Positions 42,740 to 51,604 are shown, numbered from the stretch's first letter. The stretch: DNA of 64,000 nt from CALFVT01 sp964513675 (GCA_964513675.1 CAZEOD010000006.1:16552-80551); one strand, 5' to 3'. The notes: generated by a model from the letters alone, not told the origin. Made by a program: numbers and translations.

Positions 42740-42766
42740 AGCCGCCAATTGGCGGCTGATTTTTTC
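42740..42766 (+). terminator. Rho-independent terminator upstream of rplY
   Basis: AGCCGCC (42740-42746), AATT loop, GGCGGCT (42751-42757), then GATTTTTT. It ends prs transcripts, or acts as an attenuator in the rplY leader, since rplY starts 50 bases further on. Confidence 0.85.
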
Positions 42767-42815
42767 GCAGGGCCGTCTATAAATTATAGCCCCTGCTTTG
42801 ATAAGGAATATAGCC

Positions 42816-43457
42816 ATGGCCGATGTTGTATTGGACGTTGTTGTACGCGAAGACACCGGAACCGGAAATGCTCGGGCTGCGCGCCGCGAAGGCTTTGTCC
42901 CCGGCGTTCTTTACGGTGGGGGTCAAGACCCTGTCGCTGTTTCGCTAAAGCATAATGAAGTTTTGCGCGTATTAAATGCAGGGAACTTAATCCAGAGCAT
43001 GGTTGAGTTGTCTCATGACGGCAAAAAACAGAAAGTTCTGACAAAGGACATTCAGTTTCACCCTGTTTCTGACATGCCTGTTCATATTGATTTCTTCCGC
43101 GTCACAAATGATACCATCATTGACGTTGTTGTTCCGGCTATGTTTGTCGGCGAAGATACGTCGCCGGGCATCAAGCGCGGCGGAATTTTGAATGTTGTCC
43201 GTTATAACATCGAAGTTAAATGTCCAGCCGGCTCAATTCCGGATAGCCTCACGGTTGATATTTCCGAAATGGAAATTGGCGATTCAATTCATATTTCAGA
43301 AATTGATCTTCCAGACGGCGTTAAGCAGGGCCTAAAGCGCGACTTTACAATTGCAACCATCGTCTCATCACGGGCCTCCAAACAGGCTGATGAGGGCGAA
43401 GAGGGCACTGAAGGCGGCGAAGATGCTGCTGCACCGGCCGAAGGCGATCAAGCCTAA
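42816..43457 (+). CDS. rplY: 50S ribosomal protein L25 (Ctc form)
   Basis: 213 residues from the ATG at 42816, with AAGGAA 7 bases upstream (an upstream in-frame start at 42798 lacks support). The N-terminal L25 5S-rRNA-binding domain (about 1-92; GTGNARAARREGFVPGVLYG) is followed by the TL5/Ctc C-terminal beta domain (about 95-185) and an acidic Glu/Gly/Ala tail. The long two-domain form is typical of alphaproteobacteria. pth follows 73 bases later, as in many relatives. Confidence 0.94.
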   Translation: MADVVLDVVVREDTGTGNARAARREGFVPGVLYGGGQDPVAVSLKHNEVLRVLNAGNLIQSMVELSHDGKKQKVLTKDIQFHPVSDMPVHIDFFRVTNDTIIDVVVPAMFVGEDTSPGIKRGGILNVVRYNIEVKCPAGSIPDSLTVDISEMEIGDSIHISEIDLPDGVKQGLKRDFTIATIVSSRASKQADEGEEGTEGGEDAAAPAEGDQA

Positions 43458-43465
43458 CTTACTAT

Positions 43466-43497
43466 CGCGTCTTCGCGGCTTTTTTAGGCGCGAAGAC
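43466..43497 (+). promoter_or_regulatory. Alternative RNA hairpins between rplY and pth (possible attenuator)
   Basis: A short stem CGCG-UCUU-CGCG (43466-43477) is followed by GCUUUUUU, a small terminator. A longer 9-bp stem GUCUUCGCG (43469-43477) / CGCGAAGAC (43489-43497) uses the same bases and would swallow the U tract into its loop. The two folds exclude each other. Confidence 0.45.
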
Positions 43498-43530
43498 AGC
43501 AAACTTGCGCCGGATGAGAGGGAGCCAATT

Positions 43531-44115
43531 GTGCAAATTTGGGTCGGTCTTGGAAATCCCGGCGCAAAATATGCCGGTCACCGTCATAATATCGGCTTTA
43601 TGGCTATAGATGCCATTGGCGATGCGCATAACTTCTCTGCTGAAAAAAAAGATTTTAAAAGCCTCGTCCGCACCGGCACGATATCCGTAGAGGGCCGCCC
43701 TGTTAAGACGCTGCTATTAAAGCCGCAAACTTTCATGAATGAGAGCGGTCTTGCGGTTCGCGCCGCAATGAATTTTTATAAAATAGCTCTGGATGACGTT
43801 GTGGTATTTCATGACGAGCTTGATATAGCGCCCGGTAAATTTAGATTGAAATTTGGAGGCGGTATTGCGGGTCATAATGGCCTGCGGTCTATCCGCCAAC
43901 ATTGCGGCGGGGCCGATTTCTGGCGTCTTCGTATGGGCATTGGCCACCCCGGTCATAAAGACCGTGTGGCGGGCTATGTTCTATCGGACTTTGCCAAAGC
44001 CGAGCTGGATATACGCGATGATATGGCTAACGGCGCGGCGCGCTATGCCGATATTCTCGCCAGTGGGAATAAAGAACTCTACCAGACCCGTGTGTCTGAA
44101 TATATCAGAGGATAG
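43531..44115 (+). CDS. pth: Peptidyl-tRNA hydrolase
   Basis: Pth releases peptides from prematurely dissociated peptidyl-tRNA. The GTG at 43531 is chosen: AGAGGGAG lies just upstream and the product then starts MQIWVGLGNPG, giving the normal 194 residues. The same frame is open further upstream into rplY but without homology. Catalytic His is in HRHNIGF, with LKPQTFMNESG and HDELDIAPGKFRLKFGGG as family blocks. ychF follows after 4 bases. Confidence 0.94.
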   Translation: MQIWVGLGNPGAKYAGHRHNIGFMAIDAIGDAHNFSAEKKDFKSLVRTGTISVEGRPVKTLLLKPQTFMNESGLAVRAAMNFYKIALDDVVVFHDELDIAPGKFRLKFGGGIAGHNGLRSIRQHCGGADFWRLRMGIGHPGHKDRVAGYVLSDFAKAELDIRDDMANGAARYADILASGNKELYQTRVSEYIRG

Positions 44116-44119
44116 TGTC

Positions 44120-45217
44120 ATGGGATTTAAATGCGGAATTGTGGGCTTGCCCAATGTCGGAAAATCAACGCTTTTCAATGCTTTGACGAAAACAGCCAAT
44201 GCGCAAGCGGCGAATTATCCCTTTTGCACCATCGAGCCCAATGTCGGCGATGTTGCCGTTCCCGAGACGCGGCTTGATAAGATTGCCGCTATTGGCGGCT
44301 CCGCACAAAAAATTCCTGCCCGTATGAACTTCGTGGACATTGCAGGTCTTGTTCGCGGCGCATCAAAAGGCGAAGGACTTGGCAATCAATTCCTTGCCAA
44401 TATTCGCGAAACCGATGCGGTTATTTATGTTCTTCGCTGTTTTGATGATGATGATGTCACCCATGTTGAGGGCACGATTGACCCTATGGCCGATTTTGAA
44501 ACGGTTGAAACAGAATTGATGCTCGCAGATCTTGAGAGCCTCGAGAAACGAAAAGGCGGGCTTGAAAAACGCCTTAAGCAAAATGATAAAGAGGCTATTC
44601 AAACGATGCGTCTTATCGAACTCGCGATTGCCGCCCTTGAAGATGGCCAGCCCGCCCGAACAGTCGATATTGATGACGATGATAAAAAAGCATGGAAAAT
44701 GCTACAGCTTTTAACATCGAAACCCGTTTTATATGTCGCCAATGTTGATGAAGACAGCGCCGCCGCAGGTAACAGCTATTCCGAGAAAGTCGTGGCTCAC
44801 GCCGCATCTGAAGGCGCGCAATCCGTCATTATATCGGCACAAATCGAATCTGAAATGGCCGTTCTTGAAGACGAAGAACAGGCTGAATATCTAGATGCGA
44901 TTGGCCTTGAAGAACCAGGACTTAACCGCCTCATCCGCTCTGGCTATGCCCTACTCGGCCTTCAAACCTATTTCACGGTTGGCCCTAAGGAAGCCCGCGC
45001 ATGGACATTCAGAGACGGCTGGACGGCCCCGCAATGCGCCGGCGTTATCCATGGTGATTTCGAAAAAGGCTTTATCCGCGCAGAAACCACAGCCTTTACC
45101 GACTACCTTGAGCATAATGGTGAGCAAGGCGCTAAAGAAGCCGGTAAGGTTCGCCAAGAAGGCAAGGAATATCTTGTTAAAGACGGTGACATTATGTTGT
45201 TTAAATTCAACGTTTAA
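44120..45217 (+). CDS. ychF: Redox-responsive ATPase YchF (OLA1 family)
   Basis: 365 residues from ATG 44120, with AGAGGAT 8 bases before it. The P-loop GLPNVGKSTLFNALT (8-22), DIAGLVRGASKGEGLGNQFL switch region and NVDED define the family, with a coiled-coil insert (about 135-165) and a C-terminal TGS domain (QTYFTVGPKEARAWT). YchF binds ATP rather than GTP and associates with ribosomes. It is 4 bases downstream of pth, a widely conserved pair. Confidence 0.95.
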   Translation: MGFKCGIVGLPNVGKSTLFNALTKTANAQAANYPFCTIEPNVGDVAVPETRLDKIAAIGGSAQKIPARMNFVDIAGLVRGASKGEGLGNQFLANIRETDAVIYVLRCFDDDDVTHVEGTIDPMADFETVETELMLADLESLEKRKGGLEKRLKQNDKEAIQTMRLIELAIAALEDGQPARTVDIDDDDKKAWKMLQLLTSKPVLYVANVDEDSAAAGNSYSEKVVAHAASEGAQSVIISAQIESEMAVLEDEEQAEYLDAIGLEEPGLNRLIRSGYALLGLQTYFTVGPKEARAWTFRDGWTAPQCAGVIHGDFEKGFIRAETTAFTDYLEHNGEQGAKEAGKVRQEGKEYLVKDGDIMLFKFNV

Positions 45218-45221
45218 ACTT

Positions 45222-45262
45222 TAGGCGCAGGCGCAGAGCCTAGGCTCAGGACCTACGCCTAG
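45222..45262. terminator. Inverted-repeat region between ychF and the MAPEG gene
   Basis: Outer arms TAGGCG (about 45222-45227) and CGCCTA (about 45255-45260) enclose a perfect 12-bp palindrome GAGCCTAGGCTC (45236-45247). It lies between convergent stop codons and is probably a shared terminator, without a T run. Confidence 0.45.
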
Positions 45263-45684
45263 ATAAATGCTGTTAAGATCATTCCCATCAGGCAAAATGT
45301 TGACAGACTAAAAATTATAAAGCGCGGCAAGATCGCGCCGCCGTTAATTTGTATCAAGCTATGGATAATCCGCAGCGCGACATAGGCCCATCCCAGAGCC
45401 AAAGCCGCTGCACTAGATTTTTCAGCGAGAAATAAAAAGAACATGAGCGCGTAAAAAATTGTCGGCTGCTCCATCAAATGATTATAATTATGGGCCGGCG
45501 CTTGAACTTTAAGGGGGAGTTGGTTTTTCCATTCGCCATCAGGCGATTTCGCACTATCCGCCGTTAAATCCGCGTCTTTTAAAATCGGCAGACGGCGCGC
45601 ATATAAAATCACCCAGACAATAAGCGTCCAAATAATAAGCCCCAAGACCGGTGATAAAAAATGATCCATAATATAGCCTCTCAA
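45259..45684 (-). CDS. MAPEG family membrane protein
   Basis: 141 residues with four membrane helices (about 9-27, 78-98, 100-118, 122-140). The HNYNHLMEQPTIFYALMF segment, with Asn/Glu-Gln-Pro, is the MAPEG signature, and LGWAYVALRIIHSLIQ is the second family block. Eukaryotic members are glutathione-dependent microsomal transferases; bacterial relatives of this type have no proven activity. Convergent with ychF. Confidence 0.88.
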   Translation of the reverse strand: MRGYIMDHFLSPVLGLIIWTLIVWVILYARRLPILKDADLTADSAKSPDGEWKNQLPLKVQAPAHNYNHLMEQPTIFYALMFFLFLAEKSSAAALALGWAYVALRIIHSLIQINGGAILPRFIIFSLSTFCLMGMILTAFI

Positions 45685-45795
45685 TGCCCGTTTTCTTAAT
45701 ACCCGTCTTCTTAATCAATCTAGTTTTTAATGACTATGCGCATCCTTAAGCGCCCTATGGCACCGAAACAGGGAAGCGAAAGGTAGCCGCTTTGA

Positions 45796-47616
45796 TTACC
45801 CAAGCGGGAGGCAGGCCGACTCTAGCCATGTTTTCACATCACCCTTTAGCTGCGGGCCTATGAGCTTCAAAACGCGGGCATGATAATCATTCACCCACGT
45901 TACTTCGGCGGCTGTCAATAAAGACAGGTCAATCAAGCCTTTATGAAGCGGGGCATATGTCAGCGTTTCAAAGCCCAGCATGGCGCGCTCTCCGCCCTCT
46001 ATATGCGCAGGCGGCGTCACGAATTGCAGGTTTTCAATTCGAATACCGTAACCGCCGGCTTTGTAATATCCCGGCTCATTAGAGACGATCATACCCGGGC
46101 GCAGAGCAATATTATTCGGTGTTTTGGAAATGCGCTGCGGGCCTTCATGCACACCCAAGAACACCCCAACACCATGGCCTGTGCCGTGGTCGTAATCCAG
46201 TCCCTTTTGCCATAAGGCCATACGGGCCAGCACATCAAGATTACTGCCCGGTATACCCTCGGGAAAGCGAATTTGAGACAAGGAAATATGGCCCTTAAGC
46301 ACGCATGTGAAGCGTTCTCTCATTTCAGATGTCGGCGTGCCGATTGGCACTGTGCGCGTAATATCCGTCGTTCCGTCCTGATATTGACCGCCGCTATCGA
46401 CTAAATAAAGCGACCCTTGTTCCAATTTCTGCACCGTCGCCGTTGTCACGCGAAAATGAACAATCGCACCATTTGAGCCGGCTCCAGAAATCGTCTCAAA
46501 GCTCAAGTCTTTCAGATCACCGCCCTCATGACGAAAAGCTTCAAGCTTTTGCGCCGCTTGAATTTCATCATATTCACCGCTTTGCGCCTGCGTATCCAGC
46601 CAGTGCAGAAAGCGCGTCACCGCCGCCCCGTCGCGAATATGGGCCGCCTGTGTTCCGGCAATCTCGGCCTCGTTTTTACACGCTTTTGGCAAAGCGACAG
46701 GGTCCATATTTGGCAAAACCTTTGCGCCAGCCGCCGTTAATTTATCACTATACCACGCGGATGTCGCGCTAGGGTCAACCATAACCGCCTTACCCGTCAT
46801 AGAATTAAGATGTCCGGCCAAAGCGTCTTCATCATGCAAGCTGACTTGATTGCCCAGATGGGCGCGCACATCATCGGTAATTTTATCGGCATGAATAAAC
46901 AGATCAACCTTACCCACCCGATCTATCAATAAATTTGACAAAGGTAGCGGCGTGCATTGCACATCCCCGCCCCGCACATTCAGGAGCCATGCGACAGATG
47001 CCGGCGATGTTATCAAGGCCGCATCTGCACCGGCATGGCTAACCGCTTGGCCTATGCGGCGGCGTTTATCGGCATGTCCCTCTCCGGCTAGCTCTAAGGG
47101 CTGCACCACAAGCGCCGCGCGGGGCGCGGGCGGGCGATCATCCCAAGCTTGGTCAATCGGATTAATGTCGAGCGCTTTTAACAAGCCGCCTGCCGCTTTC
47201 ACAGCGCCAGCAATTTTTGCCAAGGCCTGCGGCGAATGAAGACGCGGATCATAGCCAAAAACCTGCCCCGCTTGAACGGCTCCGCCCAGCCATTTGGCAA
47301 GGCTAGTGTCTTCAAGGCTAACATAATCAAATAAATCGCTCGAAACCTGATCGCGAACCTGTAGCGTATAACGGCCATCGGTGAATATCGCCGCGTTCGT
47401 CAATGTCACAACGGCGGCGCCGGCCGATCCCGTAAACCCTGATACCCACATCAAACGGTCATTACATTCCGGCAAATACTCATTTTGATATTCATCTTCA
47501 TGCGGCACCAAAAAACCATCCAAATTCAAACTTTGCAATTTCTCGCGCAGCTTTGGCAGATTTTTCAGGCCATAATCAGGCCCGCCTTGAACATTGAAAT
47601 TTTGAAATTGGCCCAT
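45796..47616 (-). CDS. pepP: Xaa-Pro aminopeptidase (aminopeptidase P, M24)
   Basis: 606 residues from the ATG at 47616, which has GGAG 8 bases upstream; an ATG at 47640 would add 8 residues. Two creatinase-like N-terminal domains (about 15-310; GFLVPHEDEYQNEY) precede the pita-bread catalytic domain. Metal ligands are visible as VDSGGQYQDGTTDITRT (two Asp), HGTGHGVG (His), SNEPGYY and IRIENLQ (two Glu). It resembles the three-domain eukaryotic-type APP1. It removes N-terminal residues preceding proline. Confidence 0.93.
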   Translation of the reverse strand: MGQFQNFNVQGGPDYGLKNLPKLREKLQSLNLDGFLVPHEDEYQNEYLPECNDRLMWVSGFTGSAGAAVVTLTNAAIFTDGRYTLQVRDQVSSDLFDYVSLEDTSLAKWLGGAVQAGQVFGYDPRLHSPQALAKIAGAVKAAGGLLKALDINPIDQAWDDRPPAPRAALVVQPLELAGEGHADKRRRIGQAVSHAGADAALITSPASVAWLLNVRGGDVQCTPLPLSNLLIDRVGKVDLFIHADKITDDVRAHLGNQVSLHDEDALAGHLNSMTGKAVMVDPSATSAWYSDKLTAAGAKVLPNMDPVALPKACKNEAEIAGTQAAHIRDGAAVTRFLHWLDTQAQSGEYDEIQAAQKLEAFRHEGGDLKDLSFETISGAGSNGAIVHFRVTTATVQKLEQGSLYLVDSGGQYQDGTTDITRTVPIGTPTSEMRERFTCVLKGHISLSQIRFPEGIPGSNLDVLARMALWQKGLDYDHGTGHGVGVFLGVHEGPQRISKTPNNIALRPGMIVSNEPGYYKAGGYGIRIENLQFVTPPAHIEGGERAMLGFETLTYAPLHKGLIDLSLLTAAEVTWVNDYHARVLKLIGPQLKGDVKTWLESACLPLG

Positions 47617-48129
47617 GAGAAACGCTCCGATATTGCGCATATAAAATGTAAAAGCGGTAAGATGTTTTTATCTTGTTATACGCTAACGCTCTAAGGGGCA
47701 ATCATCGGCCCGCACTCAATCCATAAAACCAGCCCTTTTGATATGACGTCACGGCCATACGCTTTCATTTGATATTTTATCCCCCACGCAGGCATGAGGC
47801 GATGAACCATAATGCATAGCCTCACCCTATTTAAATGATAAATTTTTTATATTTAAATTATGAAAATTATTGTCGTAATAAAAAATCAAGTTGGGAACCA
47901 AAGCGGGTTTCAACCATTAGTAAGTTGAATAGAAGGTTACAAAGGAGAGGACAAAGCCATGAAGTAAGTATTTTTATTTCGCTCTTTCATGATGCTCAAA
48001 TCGTGATTGAAACTAAATTTCGCACTATGCCAAAGGCCATAATATGGGGCCGATATCAAGACATAGGGCGCAATTAAGCGAGCGAATTTCCCTTTATTTA
48101 TTAAAAATAATTTTCCTAAGGAGACGACC
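47617..48129. other. About 500 bases without a convincing gene
   Basis: AT-rich intergenic DNA. It holds a two-codon ORF with a strong ribosome site (ATG AAG TAA at 47959-47967, AAGGAGAGG upstream) and, near its right end, the AAGGAGA site of the next gene. An 80-codon frame at 47835-48077 looks non-coding. Confidence 0.6.
47942..47967 (+). other. Minimal ORF Met-Lys-stop with a strong ribosome-binding site
   Basis: AAGGAGAGG (47942-47950) is 8 bases before ATG AAG TAA. The layout copies the start of the lipoprotein gene at 48130 (AAGGAGA, ACC, ATGAAA). It is either a relic of a duplicated gene start or a regulatory start-stop element. Confidence 0.4.
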
Positions 48130-48669
48130 ATGAAAAGACTTTTACTAACAGCGGTAGCTGGAACCTTTGCTATAGCAGCCTGTGCAACCACCGCCTCAGC
48201 CGTAAGCGAGCAAACAATATCCAAACAAGACGTATTAGACGCTCAAAAAACATGGGGCGACGGGATTGTCGCTATTTCTAATGCCTATAAATCTGGCGGC
48301 GACTACAGGCAACTCGCGATAGATCACATCAATAATCTTTATGGGTATGAAGAAGGTGATGTTATGTTTAAACCAACTTTGGCGTCAGAAGATAAGTTCC
48401 GTGAAACTTTTGTCGAAGCTTTGAGCTATTTTATTGGCACAGAAGGAACGGAAGACAAAGGATTTGCGATTGCTGGCTGGACGGATGTACGCTGGGAAAG
48501 CAATGGTGTCTACACAGATGACAACTCGGCCATGGCGATGGGTAAATATTACTTTTCGAAGGCTGACGGGTCAGAAACGAAAGTTGAATATAGTTTCGGC
48601 TATATTTTGAATGAGGACGGTGAGCTTGTAATTAATCTGCACCATTCATCACTCCCCTTCACACCATAA
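48130..48669 (+). CDS. SnoaL/NTF2-like secreted lipoprotein
   Basis: 179 residues. The signal peptide ends in an apparent lipobox (AIAAC, Cys18). The mature part has the NTF2-like pattern: two helices (VLDAQKTWGDGIVAISNAYK), a pocket-forming segment VMFKPTLASEDKFR, then curved-sheet strands (AMAMGKYYFSKADGSETKVEYSFGYIL) ending LVINLHHSSLPFTP. Close relatives are sometimes mislabelled phosphoribosyl-AMP cyclohydrolase. Enzymatic activity is unknown. The gene has a strong AAGGAGA ribosome site and a strong terminator 80 bases after the stop. Confidence 0.8.
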   Translation: MKRLLLTAVAGTFAIAACATTASAVSEQTISKQDVLDAQKTWGDGIVAISNAYKSGGDYRQLAIDHINNLYGYEEGDVMFKPTLASEDKFRETFVEALSYFIGTEGTEDKGFAIAGWTDVRWESNGVYTDDNSAMAMGKYYFSKADGSETKVEYSFGYILNEDGELVINLHHSSLPFTP

Positions 48670-48692
48670 ATCCATTTCGGATCAAAATTTCT

Positions 48693-48720
48693 GAGGTAAG
48701 TTTAAGCTTATTCTTACCTC
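48693..48720 (+). other. Hairpin in the 3' UTR of the NTF2-like gene
   Basis: GAGGTAAG (48693-48700) and CTTACCTC (48713-48720) form a perfect 8-bp stem around a 12-base loop. There is no T run after it; it precedes the true terminator by 30 bases. Confidence 0.5.
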
Positions 48721-48750
48721 CACCCTTCCGGCCTCCCTATCCGGTTGACC

Positions 48751-48786
48751 AGACCTCGCTCTCTATGGGCGAGGTCTTCTTGTTTT
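48751..48786 (+). terminator. Strong rho-independent terminator
   Basis: AGACCTCGC (48751-48759) / GCGAGGTCT (48769-48777), 9-base loop, followed by TCTTGTTTT. It ends the NTF2-like lipoprotein transcript. Confidence 0.88.
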
Positions 48787-49188
48787 AACACCGCAAATTA
48801 TAAACACGTTTAAGTTTAATCGCCCTGAGATTCCCGCGTGCGCAAAAATTTCAAGCCTCAAGAATTTGGCGGCCGTTAAGGGCTATAAATCACCATATAA
48901 TTATAGAAAAGCCGATAAATCGCTATTTTTAGCGTGATAACACCCGATATAAGCCTGTTTAAGCAGGTGAGCTCCATCAAAAATGCAAGGCTCCTTTAGA
49001 TTTACGCGCTAAAATTTTAACAGAAAATTTACACAGATTAAAAAGAAATTAAATTCTGCTAACGGATTCACCACCAAAGATCACGGGTATGTTATTATGC
49101 AATAACGCATAGGAACACTTCCAATCTATGCATTCATCCATTTTTTTTTATTGCTAGATAGCGTCCAACATTTTGAAAGGATAAAAAA

Positions 49189-49329
49189 ATGTCAAAGCAA
49201 TATACAAACCTAACAGGCCAAGCGGTCGCTTTTGATCTTACAACGGCCAGCAAGCCTGCGCGCAAAACAACAAGCATTTTGTCTCGCCGTACACTCCGCT
49301 CACAACGTCGTCTAACGCGCGCTCTTTAA
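49189..49329 (+). CDS. 46-residue basic protein of unknown function
   Basis: ATG at 49189 with GAAAGGA 7 bases upstream; stop TAA at 49327-49329. The product begins MSKQYTNLTGQAVAFDL and its second half is very basic (LSRRTLRSQRRLTRAL, six Arg in 16 residues). It has no membrane segment. It stands alone after a gene-poor stretch with its own ribosome site and is convergent with prmA. Nucleic-acid or ribosome binding is only a guess from charge. Confidence 0.6.
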   Translation: MSKQYTNLTGQAVAFDLTTASKPARKTTSILSRRTLRSQRRLTRAL

Positions 49330-49341
49330 TTAATGATAGCG

Positions 49342-50241
49342 CTAGGCGGCGACGCTCATGCGGCGTCCCAACAGACTCACCCACTCATCTTGTGGATGAT
49401 CGTCAATAATATCTAAGCCGTGGCCCTCGAAGTGATTGGCCACGACATCTCTTTGCTCTCGCAATATACCGGATAAAATAACATATCCGCCCACAGCCAT
49501 ATGACGAATAATATCCTCAGCCAGCGCCATAAGCGGCCCAGCCAGTATATTCGCAAAAATCAAATCAAAGCTTTTATCTTTAAAACAAGGGGCGCCAAAC
49601 CCATCAGCCCGCTGTGCATCTATAAGGTCGGCCACATCATTCAGCGCCGCATTTTCCAGCGTCACATCCACAGCGTCCGTGTCGATATCTGTTGCCAAGA
49701 TTTTTCGCCCCGTTAGCTTCGCCGCCGCAATAGCAAGACTCCCTGCTCCGCAGCCCAAATCCAGAATATGTTGCGGCGATGCACCCTCCATCATGAGCCG
49801 GTCAAATAAAACGAGGCACCCTGCCGTCGTCCCGTGATGTCCAGTTCCAAAGGCCAAACCTGCATCAAGCTGAAGGCCGATTTTATCACCTAATTTAATA
49901 TTATCTGCATCATGGGCCCCGTAAAGTAGAAACCGCCCCGCCGTAACAGGCGCAAGGCCTTGCTGGCTTTTACTAACCCAATCTTCATCCGGAAGCGCGG
50001 CAATAACAGAGGCGACGCTCTTCGGTATATCCAAAGTTTTAAGCGCCGCTTCGGCCTCAGCTATGGTTTCATAAAGCGCCTGAACATAGGACTGCTCATT
50101 TGTAATTTCAAAAACAGACACAGATAGAGCGGTGAAAACATTATCAAAGCCAAGGGCATCGCTGATCTCAAAAATACAGGCCTGCGGCCCCGTTAATGTC
50201 AAAGCAACCGGCGGATTAGTCATCATCATATGCTGTTGCAA
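49342..50241 (-). CDS. prmA: Ribosomal protein L11 methyltransferase
   Basis: PrmA trimethylates ribosomal protein L11. The C-terminal Rossmann domain has LDLGCGAGSLAIAAAKL, ATDIDTDAV and the catalytic-site FANILAGPL; the substrate-recognition domain is about 1-100. RLQLDAGLAFGTGHHGTT-type sequence (DAGLAFGTGHHGTT) is diagnostic. The TTG at 50241 has GAGGG 5 bases upstream; ATGs at 50229, 50226 and 50223 are alternatives. Either way the start overlaps the 3' end of the lipoprotein gene upstream. Confidence 0.93.
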   Translation of the reverse strand: MQQHMMMTNPPVALTLTGPQACIFEISDALGFDNVFTALSVSVFEITNEQSYVQALYETIAEAEAALKTLDIPKSVASVIAALPDEDWVSKSQQGLAPVTAGRFLLYGAHDADNIKLGDKIGLQLDAGLAFGTGHHGTTAGCLVLFDRLMMEGASPQHILDLGCGAGSLAIAAAKLTGRKILATDIDTDAVDVTLENAALNDVADLIDAQRADGFGAPCFKDKSFDLIFANILAGPLMALAEDIIRHMAVGGYVILSGILREQRDVVANHFEGHGLDIIDDHPQDEWVSLLGRRMSVAA

Positions 50242-51604
50242 GACAGCCCTCTGTATTCAGCTCACCCTTGACCGCACCGCAGAGAATAAGCTTCATGATT
50301 TCCGGCTCCCCCGCATGGCCGCTATGAGCATCTTTCGGATCAACAAATCCTCCAACAACCGATATCAGCTTATCAGCAAACTCAAGCCGAACATCCACCA
50401 TATCAAAGCCGATTTTTTCGATCACTGATTTACGGTCAAACGCCGATTTCAACCCCGATGACGCCGTGCCATTTTTAAAACTGCGGCGTTGAATGTGTTC
50501 AATAAAAGGGACAAGCTCATAACTCAGAAAATCATTAATTTCTGACATCGCAACCAAGCGCGGGCGGTCTTCAGTTGACGCCGAAACTTGCAAAGCTGCC
50601 CGCGGCGTTAGCGATAAATCACTCAGCGATAATAGCGCTAATTGGTTCGCAAGCATATAAACCTCGCTGCCGGAAATCAGCTCATCAATGATTGTATCGC
50701 GGCCATCGCGCTGCGCATCGCGCATCAGGTCAAAAACTATTTTACTACCCAAGCTTTCTGTAACAAAGGCAAATTGATTAAGCTCTATTGATGTGCGGTT
50801 CGCTAAGGCACAGACATCGCTTTTATTGACGCTCGCCCCTTGCTTTTCAAAGCTAAACCCTGCCGCGTCCAAGGCCGCACTACACATAGCGCCATTGACG
50901 GCTGTTCGAATTTCTTCCCCAGCCGGCCCTAAATACATAACAGCATCACTAAAGCCGTAATTGACCAGGTCATCTTTTAAAATCCGGTTAAACTTCCTAC
51001 GTTGCCCCGCCAAAGCTTGCGATGAGCCTTTATAGTCGTCTTGACCAACATGGGCAAATTGCAGTTCATTCCAAAAAATATCATCCCAAAAAACACGGTA
51101 AACGGCAAATTCCAGATTATCATTAATCTGCAAAATCGTTCGGTCCATACACACAAGTTGTTCAAGGCGAAGCTGTTGTTCCGGAATAATCGTTTCAAAA
51201 TATTTAGCATCACGATTTTGAATATAAATGAAATTTGTATTCGCTTGACGCTGATCGTAATTAGACTCGCCGCATAAACTCGAGATATAATTTTCTTTGA
51301 CCTCAAGCCCATAAGCCTTTGCGACACCGGCCATAAAATCATTCCCGAGCTGCTGTTTGGTTCGGTCTTCCGTCCACCCAATACCATGCATATACATGAT
51401 ATTAACGCGGTTCTTTAACTGCCCCGGTATAGGATCAGCTAGAAACTCTAACCCTTTAAAATCACCGTCTTTTTTCTGAATGGAGGCAAGCGAATTAATT
51501 TCCAAAACTCGCGCAGGAATATTGCCAGACGTTAAACAGCCCGTCAGGAGTAAGCCGCAAAATAGAGCACTGATAAGCCTTATAATAAAGGGGTTATGTC
51601 TCAT
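50216..51604 (-). CDS. Predicted alpha/beta-hydrolase-type lipoprotein
   Basis: 462 residues with a lipoprotein signal (lipobox LTGC, Cys22). MYMHGIGWTED looks like the HG oxyanion region of alpha/beta hydrolases, and FVTESLGSKIVFDLM like a nucleophile elbow with Ser in ESLGS; a His in SGHAGEPEIM could complete a triad. I do not recognise a named family. The start overlaps the helicase stop as ATGA and the end overlaps prmA, so it is embedded in a pcrA-lipoprotein-prmA operon. Confidence 0.65.
   Translation of the reverse strand: MRHNPFIIRLISALFCGLLLTGCLTSGNIPARVLEINSLASIQKKDGDFKGLEFLADPIPGQLKNRVNIMYMHGIGWTEDRTKQQLGNDFMAGVAKAYGLEVKENYISSLCGESNYDQRQANTNFIYIQNRDAKYFETIIPEQQLRLEQLVCMDRTILQINDNLEFAVYRVFWDDIFWNELQFAHVGQDDYKGSSQALAGQRRKFNRILKDDLVNYGFSDAVMYLGPAGEEIRTAVNGAMCSAALDAAGFSFEKQGASVNKSDVCALANRTSIELNQFAFVTESLGSKIVFDLMRDAQRDGRDTIIDELISGSEVYMLANQLALLSLSDLSLTPRAALQVSASTEDRPRLVAMSEINDFLSYELVPFIEHIQRRSFKNGTASSGLKSAFDRKSVIEKIGFDMVDVRLEFADKLISVVGGFVDPKDAHSGHAGEPEIMKLILCGAVKGELNTEGCLATAYDDD

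Larger units (their letters stand above)
48670..49188. other. About 520 bases without a gene, containing two hairpins
   Basis: After the NTF2-like gene come a hairpin (48693-48720) and a strong terminator (48751-48786). From about 48790 to 49150 the DNA is AT-rich without an ORF or recognisable RNA gene; the promoter of the 46-residue ORF must lie at its right end. Confidence 0.6.

Noticed and set aside
43853..44119. Upstream extension of ychF into pth
   Set aside because: The frame is open by chance inside pth; ychF homology and a ribosome site begin at ATG 44120.
47835..48077. 80-codon plus-strand ORF before the NTF2-like gene
   Set aside because: No ribosome site, no recognisable domain, biased composition; looks like random open frame in AT-rich DNA.
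47937..48224. 95-codon minus-strand ORF opposite the start of the NTF2-like lipoprotein
   Set aside because: It is the antisense shadow of a well-supported signal peptide with its own ribosome site.
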